A stretch of DNA of 64,000 bases from JASHPR01 sp963842355 (GCA_963842355.1 CAWJGC010000003.1:186001-250000), one strand, 5' to 3'; counted from the stretch's first letter, positions 51,356 to 60,139 are shown. The notes: a model not told the origin generated them from the letters alone. A program made the numbers and translations.

Positions 51356-53814
51356 GGCAGGCTGGCGCGGATCGTGTCGGCGAGCTTACGCGTATCGCCG
51401 ACCAGCAGGCCGAGGTCACCGGCGTGCGCGGTGTGGGAACCCTGGTTGAGCGCCTGGTAGGTGTCGCCGAACCGGCGCCCCCAGGTGTTGAGCCGGGACA
51501 GGACCTCGCCGCCGTTGGCGGTGTCGCCGGTCAGCGCGAGGGCCGCGAGCAGGTTGAGGCGCGTGCAGGACTCCAGGTCGGCCTCGATCACCGCGTGGGT
51601 GCGGCCCGAGCGCAGGTCCCGGCGCCAGACCGCCTCGGTGAACGCCGCCTCCACGGCGGTCCGGCACAGGCCGGGAACGACGCGGGCGGCGACCTCGGCC
51701 GGGACCGAGCGGTCGGCGGCGAGGGCCCCGGCGTCCTGCAGCGCCTGCTCGACCGGGTCCCGGCAGGGACGCATCTCCACGGCCGAGCCGGGCCGCCTCG
51801 TGACCTCCAGGATGGTGGCAGGCAGCCTCAGCTGCCGGACGGCCTCGGCCAGCCGGTTGTCGTGCGTGAACACGATCACCTGCCGGTCGGCGGCCGCCTT
51901 CTCCAGCACCCGGGCCAGGCCGTCGACCTTCGCCGGGTCCATCGCCTGGACCGGGTCGTCGATGACCAGGAACCGGAACGGGCTGGCGGGCAGCCTGGCC
52001 CGGGGCAGGAACACGCTCAGCGCGAGCGCGTTGACCTCGCCCTGGCTCATCACGCCCAGCGCCGAGCCGGCGGCACCGTCCACGCTCACGTCCAGTTCGA
52101 CGTGCCGGCTGGTGGACGAACCGGCGAGCCGGATCGCGCCCAGGTCCACGTTGCTCTCCTGGCGCAGCAGGGTCCAGATGCTCCTGGCCTGCTTGGCCAG
52201 CGGGGCCAGCCGTTCGTTGCGGATGTCGTCGGTGGCGGCCTTCAGCCAGGTCTCGGCGGCCCTGATCGAGGCGACCGGGGCCAGGCCGTCCTGCGCGGCC
52301 TCGGCGTCCTGGCACCAGGAAGAGACGGCGGCGGCGACCGGAGTCCACCGGTCGTCCCGTTCGGAAATCTCGGCAGATGCCCGGGCGGACAGGGAGTTCA
52401 GCTCGCGCGTCAGCGCCGCGAGGCTCTGGTCCAGGTGGTCGGCCAGGGCGCGCAGCCCGGCCGGGGTCGGGGGCGCGCCGGGGTCCGGCGGTGCCGCCCA
52501 GGCCTGCCACGCCGCCCGGAGCGGGCCGGGATCCACGCCCGGCGGGGGCGGTTCGGCCAGGACCGGCGGCGCGGGCAGCAGCAGGGCCACGGCCTGCTGC
52601 CGGGCGCCGGCGGCGGCCCGGTCGGCGGACTCGGCGGCCTGGGCCTCGCCGGTGAGCCTGGCCACCTGAAGTTCCGTGGCCTGGCGCCACGGCGCGGTCA
52701 GCGCGTCCGGCCGCCCGCACACCGGGCAGTCGCCGTCGCCGTGCGCCTGGTGGTGCTGGAGGGCCGCGGTGAGCAGCCCGGCCAGGGCCCGGGCCCGGTC
52801 CGCGGGCGAGCCGGCGACGGCGTCCAGGCCGTGGGCGGCCTGCCGGAGCGCCGCCGCGGACCGGCGGACGTCGGCTTCGGCGGGCGCCGTGAGCTGCGCG
52901 AGGCGGCGGAGCCGGTCGAGCTCGCCGCCGTCGGCCTGCGCCCGGGCGCCGGCCGCGACCGACCGCGCGGCGGCCAGGTCCCAGGTCGGTGCGCCAAGCG
53001 CGTCCCGGCAGGCCGCGGCCCGCTCGTCGTCGGTCTCCGCCAGCAGGCCGAGCAGGTCCGGCAGCTTATTTTTAACGTCCTTGAACGCCTTCTCGCGCGC
53101 TAGCCGGGCCCGCGCCAGCCGCGCCGCCGCCGAGGTGAGATCCTCCAGGCCGAGCACCGAGGCTAGCAGCTCGTACAGGCCCGAGGGGCTGCCGAAGAAC
53201 GCCTCCAGCTCGCTGTGGGACAGGAACGGACGGTAATCGGCCAGCGCCGCGGACCACCCCAGGCGATCGAAGTCCGCCCGCTTCTCCCCGTCGAACTGCA
53301 CGCGGGCCGAGGACTTCCCGAAGTCCGCGCCGCGCGGCCAGGTCCGCTGGACCACGGCGTGCCCGGCGCCGTCAACCAGGACCTCCGCGGTGATCTCGGC
53401 CTGCTCCGGGTGGTGCATGCTCCGCCAGCCCTGGCGCCAGACCGCCGACAGCTTCTCCCAGCGCCGCAGCTCCCCGGTGAGGAGAACCTCCAGCGCTTCG
53501 GCGAAGCTGGACTTCCCGCTGCCGTTGCGGCCGACGACCAGGGTCAGTCCCGGGCCGGGAGCCAGGCGCAGCGTCGCGGGCTCGCCGATGCCCCGGAAAC
53601 CGGTCACGATGAGCGACTGGAGGTAGGCGCCGGCCGGGCGGGGCGGGGCCGGGCCCGCCGGGACGGCGGAGGGCCGCTCCGCGGCCTGGCCGCCGAGCTG
53701 GGCCGACAGGTTCTCCTCGCTGTCCAGCGCGGCGAGCAGTAAGCCGGCCGGCTGCTCCGCGAGGGGCGATTCGCCTAACCGCCGCAGCACGATACCGAGC
53801 ACTACGTCATCCAT
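51352..53814 (-). CDS. Rad50/RloC-like AAA ATPase with zinc-hook motif
   Basis: An 820-residue protein. Walker A is at 95-102 (VVGRNGSGKSSFAEA), and a CxxC zinc hook CPVCGRPD at 363-366 lies between two helical arms of about 140 residues, as in Rad50/RecN-like SMC proteins. The ABC signature and Walker B follow (VMSQGEVNALALSVFLPRAR, FRFLVIDDPVQAMDP), with the switch His FTHDNRLAE. The C-terminal 130 residues are helical (PGLCRTAVEAAFTEAVWRRD, RFGDTYQALNQGSHTAHAGD), similar in character to the ends of RloC-type anticodon nucleases. Cotranslated with the HEPN-like gene. Such ATPases sense DNA ends or phage interference. ATG 53814 lacks a strong ribosome site. Confidence 0.82.
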   Translation of the reverse strand: MDDVVLGIVLRRLGESPLAEQPAGLLLAALDSEENLSAQLGGQAAERPSAVPAGPAPPRPAGAYLQSLIVTGFRGIGEPATLRLAPGPGLTLVVGRNGSGKSSFAEALEVLLTGELRRWEKLSAVWRQGWRSMHHPEQAEITAEVLVDGAGHAVVQRTWPRGADFGKSSARVQFDGEKRADFDRLGWSAALADYRPFLSHSELEAFFGSPSGLYELLASVLGLEDLTSAAARLARARLAREKAFKDVKNKLPDLLGLLAETDDERAAACRDALGAPTWDLAAARSVAAGARAQADGGELDRLRRLAQLTAPAEADVRRSAAALRQAAHGLDAVAGSPADRARALAGLLTAALQHHQAHGDGDCPVCGRPDALTAPWRQATELQVARLTGEAQAAESADRAAAGARQQAVALLLPAPPVLAEPPPPGVDPGPLRAAWQAWAAPPDPGAPPTPAGLRALADHLDQSLAALTRELNSLSARASAEISERDDRWTPVAAAVSSWCQDAEAAQDGLAPVASIRAAETWLKAATDDIRNERLAPLAKQARSIWTLLRQESNVDLGAIRLAGSSTSRHVELDVSVDGAAGSALGVMSQGEVNALALSVFLPRARLPASPFRFLVIDDPVQAMDPAKVDGLARVLEKAAADRQVIVFTHDNRLAEAVRQLRLPATILEVTRRPGSAVEMRPCRDPVEQALQDAGALAADRSVPAEVAARVVPGLCRTAVEAAFTEAVWRRDLRSGRTHAVIEADLESCTRLNLLAALALTGDTANGGEVLSRLNTWGRRFGDTYQALNQGSHTAHAGDLGLLVGDTRKLADTIRASLP

Positions 53815-53889
53815 GACAACCGTTTATCACCGAACGCACCACGACGGCAGGATCGGGCCGGATCGACGCCGCTTACTTCGCCGGGCGGG

Positions 53890-54018
53890 AGTGACCCAGG
53901 CCGTGTTCTCGTCCGGGCCGGGATGGATGTGAGTCTGGTGCACACCCGTGTACACCAGTTCGACATTCATCGCTGACTTCGCGGGCTGGGTCACCGGCAA
54001 CGGCGACCGGCGCTCCAG
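53890..54018 (-). repeat. Intergenic repeat family, copy D (partial)
   Basis: On the minus strand: CTGGAGCGCCGGTC (54018-54005), CCCGCGAAGTCAGCGATGAA, the hairpin CTGGTGTACACGGGTGTGCACCAG, then CCGGACGAGAACAC. It shares the left-end blocks of copy A, including the IS-end-like start, and is cut short before the right end. It lies directly upstream of the AAA ATPase gene. Confidence 0.65.
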
Positions 54019-54076
54019 TGCTTGACCTGCTGTAACTCTGATCATTAAGAATGTGCAGGTCAGGGCCGGTGTGGTG

Positions 54077-54093
54077 GGAGACCGGTGGTCTCC
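54077..54093. promoter_or_regulatory. Palindromic site before the gene at 54114
   Basis: GGAGACC-GGT-GGTCTCC is a perfect 7+7 inverted repeat located 20 bases upstream of the start codon, a position suited to an operator or a leader hairpin over the ribosome site. Confidence 0.5.
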
Positions 54094-54113
54094 GGACCGC
54101 GGGACGCGTCACC

Positions 54114-54734
54114 ATGGTGAGCATGCGGTACCGGCGGGCGGTCGAGAAACTCCAAGAGCTGGCCAAGGCGTGCGAGTCGGTCAAGGGCTGGCCGCCCGAG
54201 GACCCGTTCCTGCTGGAGGCGCACGTGTTCGGCGACGTGCTGCGGGGAGCCGACCCGCTGGAGTGCGTCGAGGTCGTCCTGGTGGTGAACCTGCCGCCGG
54301 AAGAGGTGGTCTGGGGGTCCAGCCCGCGCGGCACCCCGTGGCTGGCCGACCACCTCCGGTTGAGCAAGGGCGGGTTCTGTTACTGGTGGCGTTCTCACCT
54401 CGACCCGGTCTGGAATCACCAGGTCCAGGAGCCGGTGCGGTTCTGGTCCCCGGACGGCCCCGACGACGGCGTGCTGCGAGCGCTCGCCGAGCGGCGGTTC
54501 GCCGACCTGCCCCGGCAGGCGCCATCCCCGGGCGCTCGCCGGGAGCAGCTGGCCGCCGAACGGGAAGCGGCGCTCAGCCACCTGCGCGCCGTACACGCTT
54601 CCTACTGGGACCGTGACTGGCGCCGAGATCATCGCGGGTCCGGCCGGTACCCCGAGCAGGAGTTGTGGGAAGCCGTCGACGGCTTCCTGGAACTGCGCGA
54701 CGCCACCGAGTCCCCGGCCGGGCACGACGACTGA
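54114..54734 (+). CDS. Actinobacterial conserved hypothetical protein (possibly DUF7711)
   Basis: A 206-residue protein. ATG 54114 or 54123; the conserved part begins MRYRRAVEKLQELAKACESV. Then ECVEVVLVVNLPPEEVVWGS, GFCYWWRSHLDPVWNHQVQE, and toward the end HASYWDRDWRRDHRGSGRYPEQELWEAVDGFLEL. The conserved Trp/His/Arg-rich pieces look like a known actinobacterial family of unknown function that I recall as DUF7711; that name should be checked. The nearby palindrome could regulate it. Confidence 0.72.
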   Translation: MVSMRYRRAVEKLQELAKACESVKGWPPEDPFLLEAHVFGDVLRGADPLECVEVVLVVNLPPEEVVWGSSPRGTPWLADHLRLSKGGFCYWWRSHLDPVWNHQVQEPVRFWSPDGPDDGVLRALAERRFADLPRQAPSPGARREQLAAEREAALSHLRAVHASYWDRDWRRDHRGSGRYPEQELWEAVDGFLELRDATESPAGHDD

Positions 54735-54825
54735 CTGAACGGCGTCACGCGGCAGTTCACGGGTTAATCAATGAGTGCTACCGACGCGGCCGGCAGCCAC
54801 CGCCCTGATCATCGCGGTCCAGTGA

Positions 54826-54957
54826 ATGGTCGACTGCATGATCGCGGCCGTGACGTTGCGCTGCGGAGCCACGTTGCTCGCACAGGATGCCGATCTGGAT
54901 CGCGTGGCCCGGGTCGTGGGAATCGACCTGGACGAGGCGTCGTTGCGATCACCGTGA
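54826..54957 (+). pseudogene. C-terminal fragment of a PIN-domain (VapC-like) toxin
   Basis: 44 codons from ATG 54826 read VDCMIAAVTLRCGATLLAQD, ADLDRVARVVGIDLDEASL. This is the last part of a PIN domain (DxxIAAxAxxxxATLLxxDxDFxxIA). The first 90 or so residues with the catalytic acids are missing. Its stop overlaps the GTG of the next gene (GTGA), evidence that the intact toxin was once cotranslated with it. Confidence 0.65.
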
Positions 54958-55670
54958 CGTGGCCAGCGGAGGCCGGCGGCGGCGAACGGCCGGCCGGGGA
55001 CTTGGTTCTCGATGACCTGCGGGTGACCATGAGCCGCGAGGACATCGCCCGCCACCTGGCCCGCTTTGGCGCCGGAACGGGGACCGACGCCGCGACCCGG
55101 AGGCTGTACGGCGCGACCGGCGGCCAGGTGGACCTGCGCGTGGCTTCGCACCGCGCCGCGCTCATCGACTGGCTCCGGGCCTGGGGCTGCCGGCACCTCC
55201 GCCGGGCCGACACCCCGCGGACCGCCGAGGCGCTGAGGCTGTGGTGGCAGGCCTGGGCCCCGCGGCTCCCCGGAGCGCAGGCGACCCTGACCGGGCTCAG
55301 CGAGGCCGAGCTGATCGCCGCCGGGCAGGCCTACGCCGCGTTGCGGGCCGCGCCCGCGGCCGGGCGGGCCGTGCAGGGCCGGGACGTCGCCGTCGCCTTC
55401 GGTGACACCGCGGCGGCGAAGGCCCTGTACGCGATCAGGCCGCAGGCATTCCTGCCGTGGGACGCGCCGATCCGGCTCGCCTTCGGCCCGCCGGGCGGCG
55501 GCGCCGCGTACGTGAGGCTGCTGCGGCACTCGGCGGAAGCCCTCGACGGGCTGGCCCGGCGGCTGGGGACGTCCGTCAGCGACCTGCCGGAACTCCTCGG
55601 CCGTCCCGAGTCGTCACCGCCGAAGCTCGTCGACGAGTTTTTGTGGATCAGGATCACCAGGCAGTCCTGA
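54954..55670 (+). CDS. Hypothetical protein, unknown family
   Basis: About 238 residues from GTG 54954, which overlaps the PIN fragment stop by four bases. Helical and mixed: DIARHLARFGAGTGTDAATR, RAALIDWLRAWGCRHLRRAD, GQAYAALRAAPAAGRAVQGR, FGDTAAAKALYAIRPQAFLP, ending SDLPELLGRPESSPPKLVDE, FLWIRITRQS. The AxxAKALYAIRPxxFLPWDxxIR segment resembles proteins of unknown function that occur near restriction or abortive-infection genes. No catalytic motif is seen. Confidence 0.68.
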   Translation: MTWPAEAGGGERPAGDLVLDDLRVTMSREDIARHLARFGAGTGTDAATRRLYGATGGQVDLRVASHRAALIDWLRAWGCRHLRRADTPRTAEALRLWWQAWAPRLPGAQATLTGLSEAELIAAGQAYAALRAAPAAGRAVQGRDVAVAFGDTAAAKALYAIRPQAFLPWDAPIRLAFGPPGGGAAYVRLLRHSAEALDGLARRLGTSVSDLPELLGRPESSPPKLVDEFLWIRITRQS

Positions 55671-55725
55671 TCGCGCGCGGGGCCAGCAGGCACAGGCGAT
55701 CGGGGCAGCCCGCTGACGCTTGCCG

Positions 55726-56193
55726 TCAGCGAGTCTCGCGCGTACTACCGGTCTCGTCGGCCGGCGGCGGCTGTTGTGCTCCGCGAGGGCAGAGCCGTCC
55801 GAGGGCGGCCAGGGACTGGGCGACGTCACGGCGCATCTTGGGGGCGGCCAGCAGGAGCAGGGATCCGAGCGCGCCATGGACCTCGGCTCTCTTGACCAGC
55901 CGGACGCGTCCCCCGGCGACCGGCTCGAGCGAGTGGTCGAAAATGACCTTGCCCAGGGGCATCGGGCATTCGGTCACCCAGCGCCGCCCGTCATCGACCG
56001 CGGTGATGGTGAAAGAGCCGCCCAGATTGCCGCGCTGCTTGGCCCACCCCGAGACACCGGGCAGGAACGGGCCATCCAGCCGGGCGATCTCCTTGCTGAC
56101 ATCCCACTCCGGCCAGCGGGCCACGTCGGTCCACAGCTTCCAGACCTCAGCCGGCTCGGCCTCGAACGTCGCCTCGCACTCGAATAAGTTCAT
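55726..56193 (-). CDS. SRPBCC (polyketide cyclase/START-like) family protein
   Basis: A 155-residue SRPBCC protein: ATFEAEPAEVWKLWTDVARWPEWDVSKEIARLDGPFLPG, where the APxxVWxxWTDxxxWPxWD pattern is classical, then FTITAVDDGRRWVTECPMPLGKVIFDHSLEPVAGGRVRLVKRAEVHG. Members bind hydrophobic ligands or act as aromatases. ATG 56193; a Pro-rich tail follows helix 3. It is near but not clearly linked to RecD2. Confidence 0.86.
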   Translation of the reverse strand: MNLFECEATFEAEPAEVWKLWTDVARWPEWDVSKEIARLDGPFLPGVSGWAKQRGNLGGSFTITAVDDGRRWVTECPMPLGKVIFDHSLEPVAGGRVRLVKRAEVHGALGSLLLLAAPKMRRDVAQSLAALGRLCPRGAQQPPPADETGSTRETR

Positions 56194-56339
56194 GGTCCGG
56201 CCTTTAGCGGGGGCCCGGTGTGCCTATGCAAAAGCTGGCTTATGCCCTCAGAAGCGTATGCTCGCATACCGTCGGGGCGAACGCCTCCTTATCGCTCATT
56301 TCGCAACCGGGCCCGCAGGTTTTGCGCCCCTCCGGCGAA

Positions 56340-58613
56340 TTACCCGGCGGGACGTAGCCGATGGGTGAGGGCGGTGTGGCGGCGGCCCGCTCCGGGGGTG
56401 CGGACGGCCTGGGCCAGCGCGCGGCGGGACCCGGCGAGGACGATGAGCTTCCTGGCCCGGGTGACGCCGGTGTAGAGCAGGTTGCGCTGCAGCATCATCC
56501 AGGACGAGGTGGTGAGCGGAATCACCACGGCGGGGTACTCGCTGCCCTGGGAGCGGTGGATGGTGACGGCGTAGGCGTGGGCGAGCTCGTCGAGTTCGGC
56601 GAAGTCGTAGTCCACCGGCTCGTCCTCGTCGGTGAGCACGGTGAGCGTCTGCTCTTCCAGGGACAGGCCGGTGACGACCCCGACGGTGCCGTTGAAGATC
56701 CCCGCCTGGCCCTTGTCGTAGTTGTTGCGGAGCTGGGTGACCTTGTCCCCGATGCGGAACACCCGCCCGCCGTACCGCTTCTCCGGCGCCGCGTCGCGCT
56801 GCGGGGTGAGCGCCTCTTGCAGCAGGCTGTTGAGGTTGCCCGCTCCGGCGGGGCCGCGGTGCATCGGCGTCAGCACCTGGACGTCGCGGACCGGGTCGAG
56901 CCCGAATCTGGCCGGGATGCGGCGGGCGACGATGTCCACGACGAGCTGGGCGGTCTCCTCCGCCGGGTGCAGGCCGGAGTCCTCGGAGGGCTCGCAGGCG
57001 AACCAGTAGAAGTCGCCGAAGCCGGTGAGCTGCGGGGGCTGGCCGTGGTTGATGCGGTGGGCGTTGACGACGATGCCGGACTGCCGGGCCTGACGGAAGA
57101 TCTGGGTGAGGACCGCCCGCGGGATGGCGCCGGCGGCGAGCAGGTCCCGCAGCACCTCGCCGGCGCCGACCGAGGGGAGCTGGTCGACGTCGCCGACCAG
57201 CAGCAGGTGCGCTCCGGCCGGGATGGCCTTGACCAGCTTGTTGGCCAGGATCACGTCCATCATCGAGGCCTCGTCCACCACGACCAGATCGGCATCCAGG
57301 GGGTGGTCGCGGTCGTACTTGGGGTCGCCGCCGGGCTGCAGCTCCAGCAGCCGGTGCACGGTGGAGGCCTCGTGGCCGGTCAGCTCCGCCAGCCGCCTGG
57401 CGGCCCGGCCGGTGGGCGCCACGAGCAGCACGGTGGCCTGCCTGGCCGTGGCGAGCTCGACGACCGAGCGGACGGTGAAGCTCTTGCCGCACCCCGGCCC
57501 GCCGGTGAGCACCGCCACCTTGCTGATGAGCGCGAGCTTGACCGCCTCCCGCTGCTCCGGGGCCAGGTCCTGGCCGGTCCGGTTCCGTAGCCAGCCCAGC
57601 GCGCGGGGCCAGTCCACCCGGGCGAACGCGGGCAGCCGCTCCTGCCCGCAGTTCAGCAGGTCCAGCAGCCCGCCGGCGAGGGAGCACTCGGCCCGGTGGA
57701 ACGGCACCAGATAAACGGCCGGAACGGTACCCCCCGCGGCTTGGTCACCGCCCGGCACCGGCTCACGGATCACGCCTTCGTCGGCGGCGAGCTCATCCAG
57801 GCAGGGGCCGATCAGCTCCCGGCCGACTTCCAGGATCTTGGCGGCCTCGCGGGTCAGGTTGGGCTCGGGAAGGTAGCAGTGCCCGTCGTCGGCGGCCTGA
57901 GACAGCGTGTACTGCAGCCCGGCCTTGATCCGCTGCGGGCTGTCGCGCGGGATGCCGACGGCCCTGGCGATGGTGTCGGCGGTCTTGAACCCGATGCCCC
58001 ATACCTCGGACGCCAGCCGGTACGGCTCGTCGCGCACCACCGAGATGGAGGTGTCGGCGTACTTCTTGTAGATCCGCGTGGCCAGCGACGTGGATACCCC
58101 GACGCCGGACAGGAACACCATCACTTCCTTGATCGCCTTCTGCTCCTCCCAGGCATCAGCGATCTTCTTGGTCCGCTTGGGCCCCAGCCCGTACACCTCG
58201 GTCAGCCGGCCGGGCTCCTCCTCAATGATGGTCAGGATGTCGGTGCCGAAATGCGTCACCATCCGCTCGGCCATCATCGGGCCGATCCCCTTGATCAGCC
58301 CTGAACCGAGGTAACGGCGGATGCCCTGGATGGTGGCCGGCAGCACGGTGGTGTAGGAGTGCACCTCGAACTGCGTGCCGTACCGGGGGTGGCTGCTCCA
58401 GCGGCCGGTCAGGCGCAGGCTCTCTCCGACCTGGGCGCCCAGCAGTGGCCCGACGATCGTCAGCAGGTCCGGGCCGGTCCGCTCGGTGGCCACCCGGGCG
58501 ACGGTGTAGCCGGTGTCCTCGTTGGCGTACGTGATCCGTTCCAGTACCGCCTCCAGCACCGACTGGCCCTGCGGCGCACGCGGCAAAGGGGGCTGACCGG
58601 TCACGGTGACCAT
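56340..58613 (-). CDS. recD2: RecD2-type ATP-dependent DNA helicase (YrrC)
   Basis: A 757-residue superfamily-1 helicase. The N-terminal OB-like and helix-hairpin-helix region (YANEDTGYTVARVATE, GIGPMMAERMVTHFGTDILTII, LTEVYGLGPKRTKKIADAWE) is the RecD2 hallmark. The helicase core has motif I VAVLTGGPGCGKSFTVRSVV, motif Ia LLVAPTGRAARRLAELTG, DEAS (LVVVDEASMMDV), motif III HLLLVGDVDQLPSVGAGEVL, LTQIFRQ (motif IV), and HAYAVTIHRSQGSEYPAVVI, LYTGVTRARKL. It unwinds 5'-3'. ATG 58613 is chosen; the ribosome site is weak. No RecB/RecC partners nearby, as usual for RecD2. Confidence 0.93.
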   Translation of the reverse strand: MVTVTGQPPLPRAPQGQSVLEAVLERITYANEDTGYTVARVATERTGPDLLTIVGPLLGAQVGESLRLTGRWSSHPRYGTQFEVHSYTTVLPATIQGIRRYLGSGLIKGIGPMMAERMVTHFGTDILTIIEEEPGRLTEVYGLGPKRTKKIADAWEEQKAIKEVMVFLSGVGVSTSLATRIYKKYADTSISVVRDEPYRLASEVWGIGFKTADTIARAVGIPRDSPQRIKAGLQYTLSQAADDGHCYLPEPNLTREAAKILEVGRELIGPCLDELAADEGVIREPVPGGDQAAGGTVPAVYLVPFHRAECSLAGGLLDLLNCGQERLPAFARVDWPRALGWLRNRTGQDLAPEQREAVKLALISKVAVLTGGPGCGKSFTVRSVVELATARQATVLLVAPTGRAARRLAELTGHEASTVHRLLELQPGGDPKYDRDHPLDADLVVVDEASMMDVILANKLVKAIPAGAHLLLVGDVDQLPSVGAGEVLRDLLAAGAIPRAVLTQIFRQARQSGIVVNAHRINHGQPPQLTGFGDFYWFACEPSEDSGLHPAEETAQLVVDIVARRIPARFGLDPVRDVQVLTPMHRGPAGAGNLNSLLQEALTPQRDAAPEKRYGGRVFRIGDKVTQLRNNYDKGQAGIFNGTVGVVTGLSLEEQTLTVLTDEDEPVDYDFAELDELAHAYAVTIHRSQGSEYPAVVIPLTTSSWMMLQRNLLYTGVTRARKLIVLAGSRRALAQAVRTPGAGRRHTALTHRLRPAG

Positions 58614-58619
58614 TCTGCC

Positions 58620-58701
58620 GGGAATCAGCGAGCCCGGTGCCGGGCACGATCGGGTGGACCAGCAGGCGGAGTTCGTCGAGCAAGCCTTCGTAGCTGGAGT
58701 C
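58620..58701 (-). pseudogene. Remnant of a dihydrofolate reductase-family (RibD C-terminal) gene
   Basis: 27 codons read DSSYEGLLDELRLLVHPIVPGTGLADS, the last conserved helix-strand of actinomycete DHFR/RibD-like proteins (GLxDELxLxVxPVxLGxG). It is embedded between the hydrolase stop and the RecD2 start with no other part of the gene. Confidence 0.5.
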
Positions 58702-59545
58702 ACTGGGGCCCGGAGCTCGCTGCCGGACACTCCTGGGCGGTGAGGAAGTCGGTCAGGGTGGCCGCGATGGCCTTGGCGTCGAGCTTCTTGGTGTGGCCGA
58801 GGCCGCGGCGCACGACGACGCGGGCGTTCGGCAGCACGTCAGCGACGGCTGCCGCCGCATGACGGAACCAGGGTGGGCTCTCCTGCTCAGCACCGCACAT
58901 CACCAGCGTCGGCATGGTGACCGCCGCCCACTGGCCTGCCGGCAGCGGGCGCCCGGCCTGGAAGCCCTCAACGAGCTGAGCGTCGTAGGGCAGCGTGTGC
59001 GCGACCGCGGTGAGCCGCTTCCAGACCCCCGGCATCAGCCGCAGCAGGCCGGGGACGAATGAGGGCGCGCCCATACCGTCGACCATGAAGTAGCGGACCG
59101 CGTCGCCGCGCTGGCCGACGGCGATCAGCTCGGTGACCCGCTGGCGTAGGTCGGCCGGGGGCCGGCGGTCGGCGGGGTCGACCACCAGAGGTGGTTCCTG
59201 CACGGCCAGCCGGTCGACCGGCAGGCCGGCGGCGGCCGCGTCGAGGGCGAGGACGGCGCCGGAGGACAGGCCCCATACGTGGGCGTGCCCGCCTGCCGCG
59301 CCGATCACCGCGGCGAGGTCCTCGATCTCGCGCTCGACGGAGTAGGTCGCGGCGTCGCAGCTGTCGCCGCGACCGCGGCGGTCGTAGCTGTACACCGTGA
59401 ACCGGCCGGACAGCAGCTCGCCCAGTTTGACCTGGCCGGGATAGCGCCGGTAGCTGAACGCGCCGCCGACCAGGATCAGCGGGTCACCGGCACCGGTGCG
59501 GTCGTAGGCGATCGGGGTCCCGTCGGATGACGTCACGGTGTTCAC
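58700..59545 (-). CDS. Alpha/beta hydrolase
   Basis: A 281-residue protein. GTG 59545 lies five bases from GGAGG; the open frame further upstream is not coding-like. The alpha/beta-hydrolase pattern is clear: TPIAYDRTGAGDPLILVGGA (oxyanion strand with HG replaced by GG), FTVYSYDRRGRGDSCDAATY, AHVWGLSSGAVLALDAAAAG, in which the nucleophile elbow is GLSSG (Ser), MPTLVMCGAEQESPPWFRHA (acid loop) and RRGLGHTKKLD (catalytic His in LGH). Substrate unknown. Such genes are common stand-alone enzymes in actinomycetes. Confidence 0.9.
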   Translation of the reverse strand: MNTVTSSDGTPIAYDRTGAGDPLILVGGAFSYRRYPGQVKLGELLSGRFTVYSYDRRGRGDSCDAATYSVEREIEDLAAVIGAAGGHAHVWGLSSGAVLALDAAAAGLPVDRLAVQEPPLVVDPADRRPPADLRQRVTELIAVGQRGDAVRYFMVDGMGAPSFVPGLLRLMPGVWKRLTAVAHTLPYDAQLVEGFQAGRPLPAGQWAAVTMPTLVMCGAEQESPPWFRHAAAAVADVLPNARVVVRRGLGHTKKLDAKAIAATLTDFLTAQECPAASSGPQ

Positions 59546-59683
59546 GGTGGCCTCCGGATTTCGTCGGTCCGCGCGGCCGGGTTGTCCGCCCGCGCCTATT
59601 ACCGCCTCGAACGGGCGGCGGCAGGATCGACACCGCAGGCCAAGATTTCTGGTGAGCGCCCAGTGCGGCAGCACGCCGCTGGC

Positions 59684-60139
59684 TCAGGCGGAAGGGCGGC
59701 GTTCCTCGCCGGTTACCGGGTTGACCCAGGCGACGTTGCGGAACTTCGCGAAGTCAGAGTCGGTCGACACCACGGTCAGGCCGTGCTCGCGGGCCAGCGC
59801 CGCCAGGTGCGCGTCCGGGACCAGGTTCCCGGTGGGCCCGATGTCACCGATGATCTCGCCGAGCAGCTTCCGGTGACGGGAGCCGGGCACGGGTATCCAG
59901 GCGGCGGGCCGGGCCAGCCATTCCTCAGCCCGCTGCCATGCCTCGGCGGGCGGTGCCGGAGGTGAGTACATCCGGGGGTTGGTGACCAGGCGCAGGTACG
60001 CCAGGATGCTCGGCCACGGCAGCCCGACATAACGCGGCCCCCGGGCGAGCTGCCCGTCCAGCCAGTGTCGCGCGGCGTCATGCTGACGGGCCCCGGCGTC
60101 TGTCGCATAGACGAGGATGTTGGCGTCGACCAGGTACAT
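59684..60139 (-). CDS. vapC: VapC-type PIN-domain toxin
   Basis: A 151-residue PIN protein: LVDANILVYATDAGARQHDAAR (first Asp D5), RYVGLPWPSILAYLRLVTNP, and the C-terminal acids in NLVPDAHLAALAREHGLTVVSTDSDFAKF. The four conserved acidic residues are present, so it should be an active RNase. ATG 60139 overlaps the antitoxin stop (TGATG), the usual VapBC arrangement. Confidence 0.92.
   Translation of the reverse strand: MYLVDANILVYATDAGARQHDAARHWLDGQLARGPRYVGLPWPSILAYLRLVTNPRMYSPPAPPAEAWQRAEEWLARPAAWIPVPGSRHRKLLGEIIGDIGPTGNLVPDAHLAALAREHGLTVVSTDSDFAKFRNVAWVNPVTGEERRPSA

Noticed and set aside
51424..53103. 559-codon open frame on the plus strand
   Set aside because: Antisense to the zinc-hook ATPase; repetitive Gly/Arg/Gln content.
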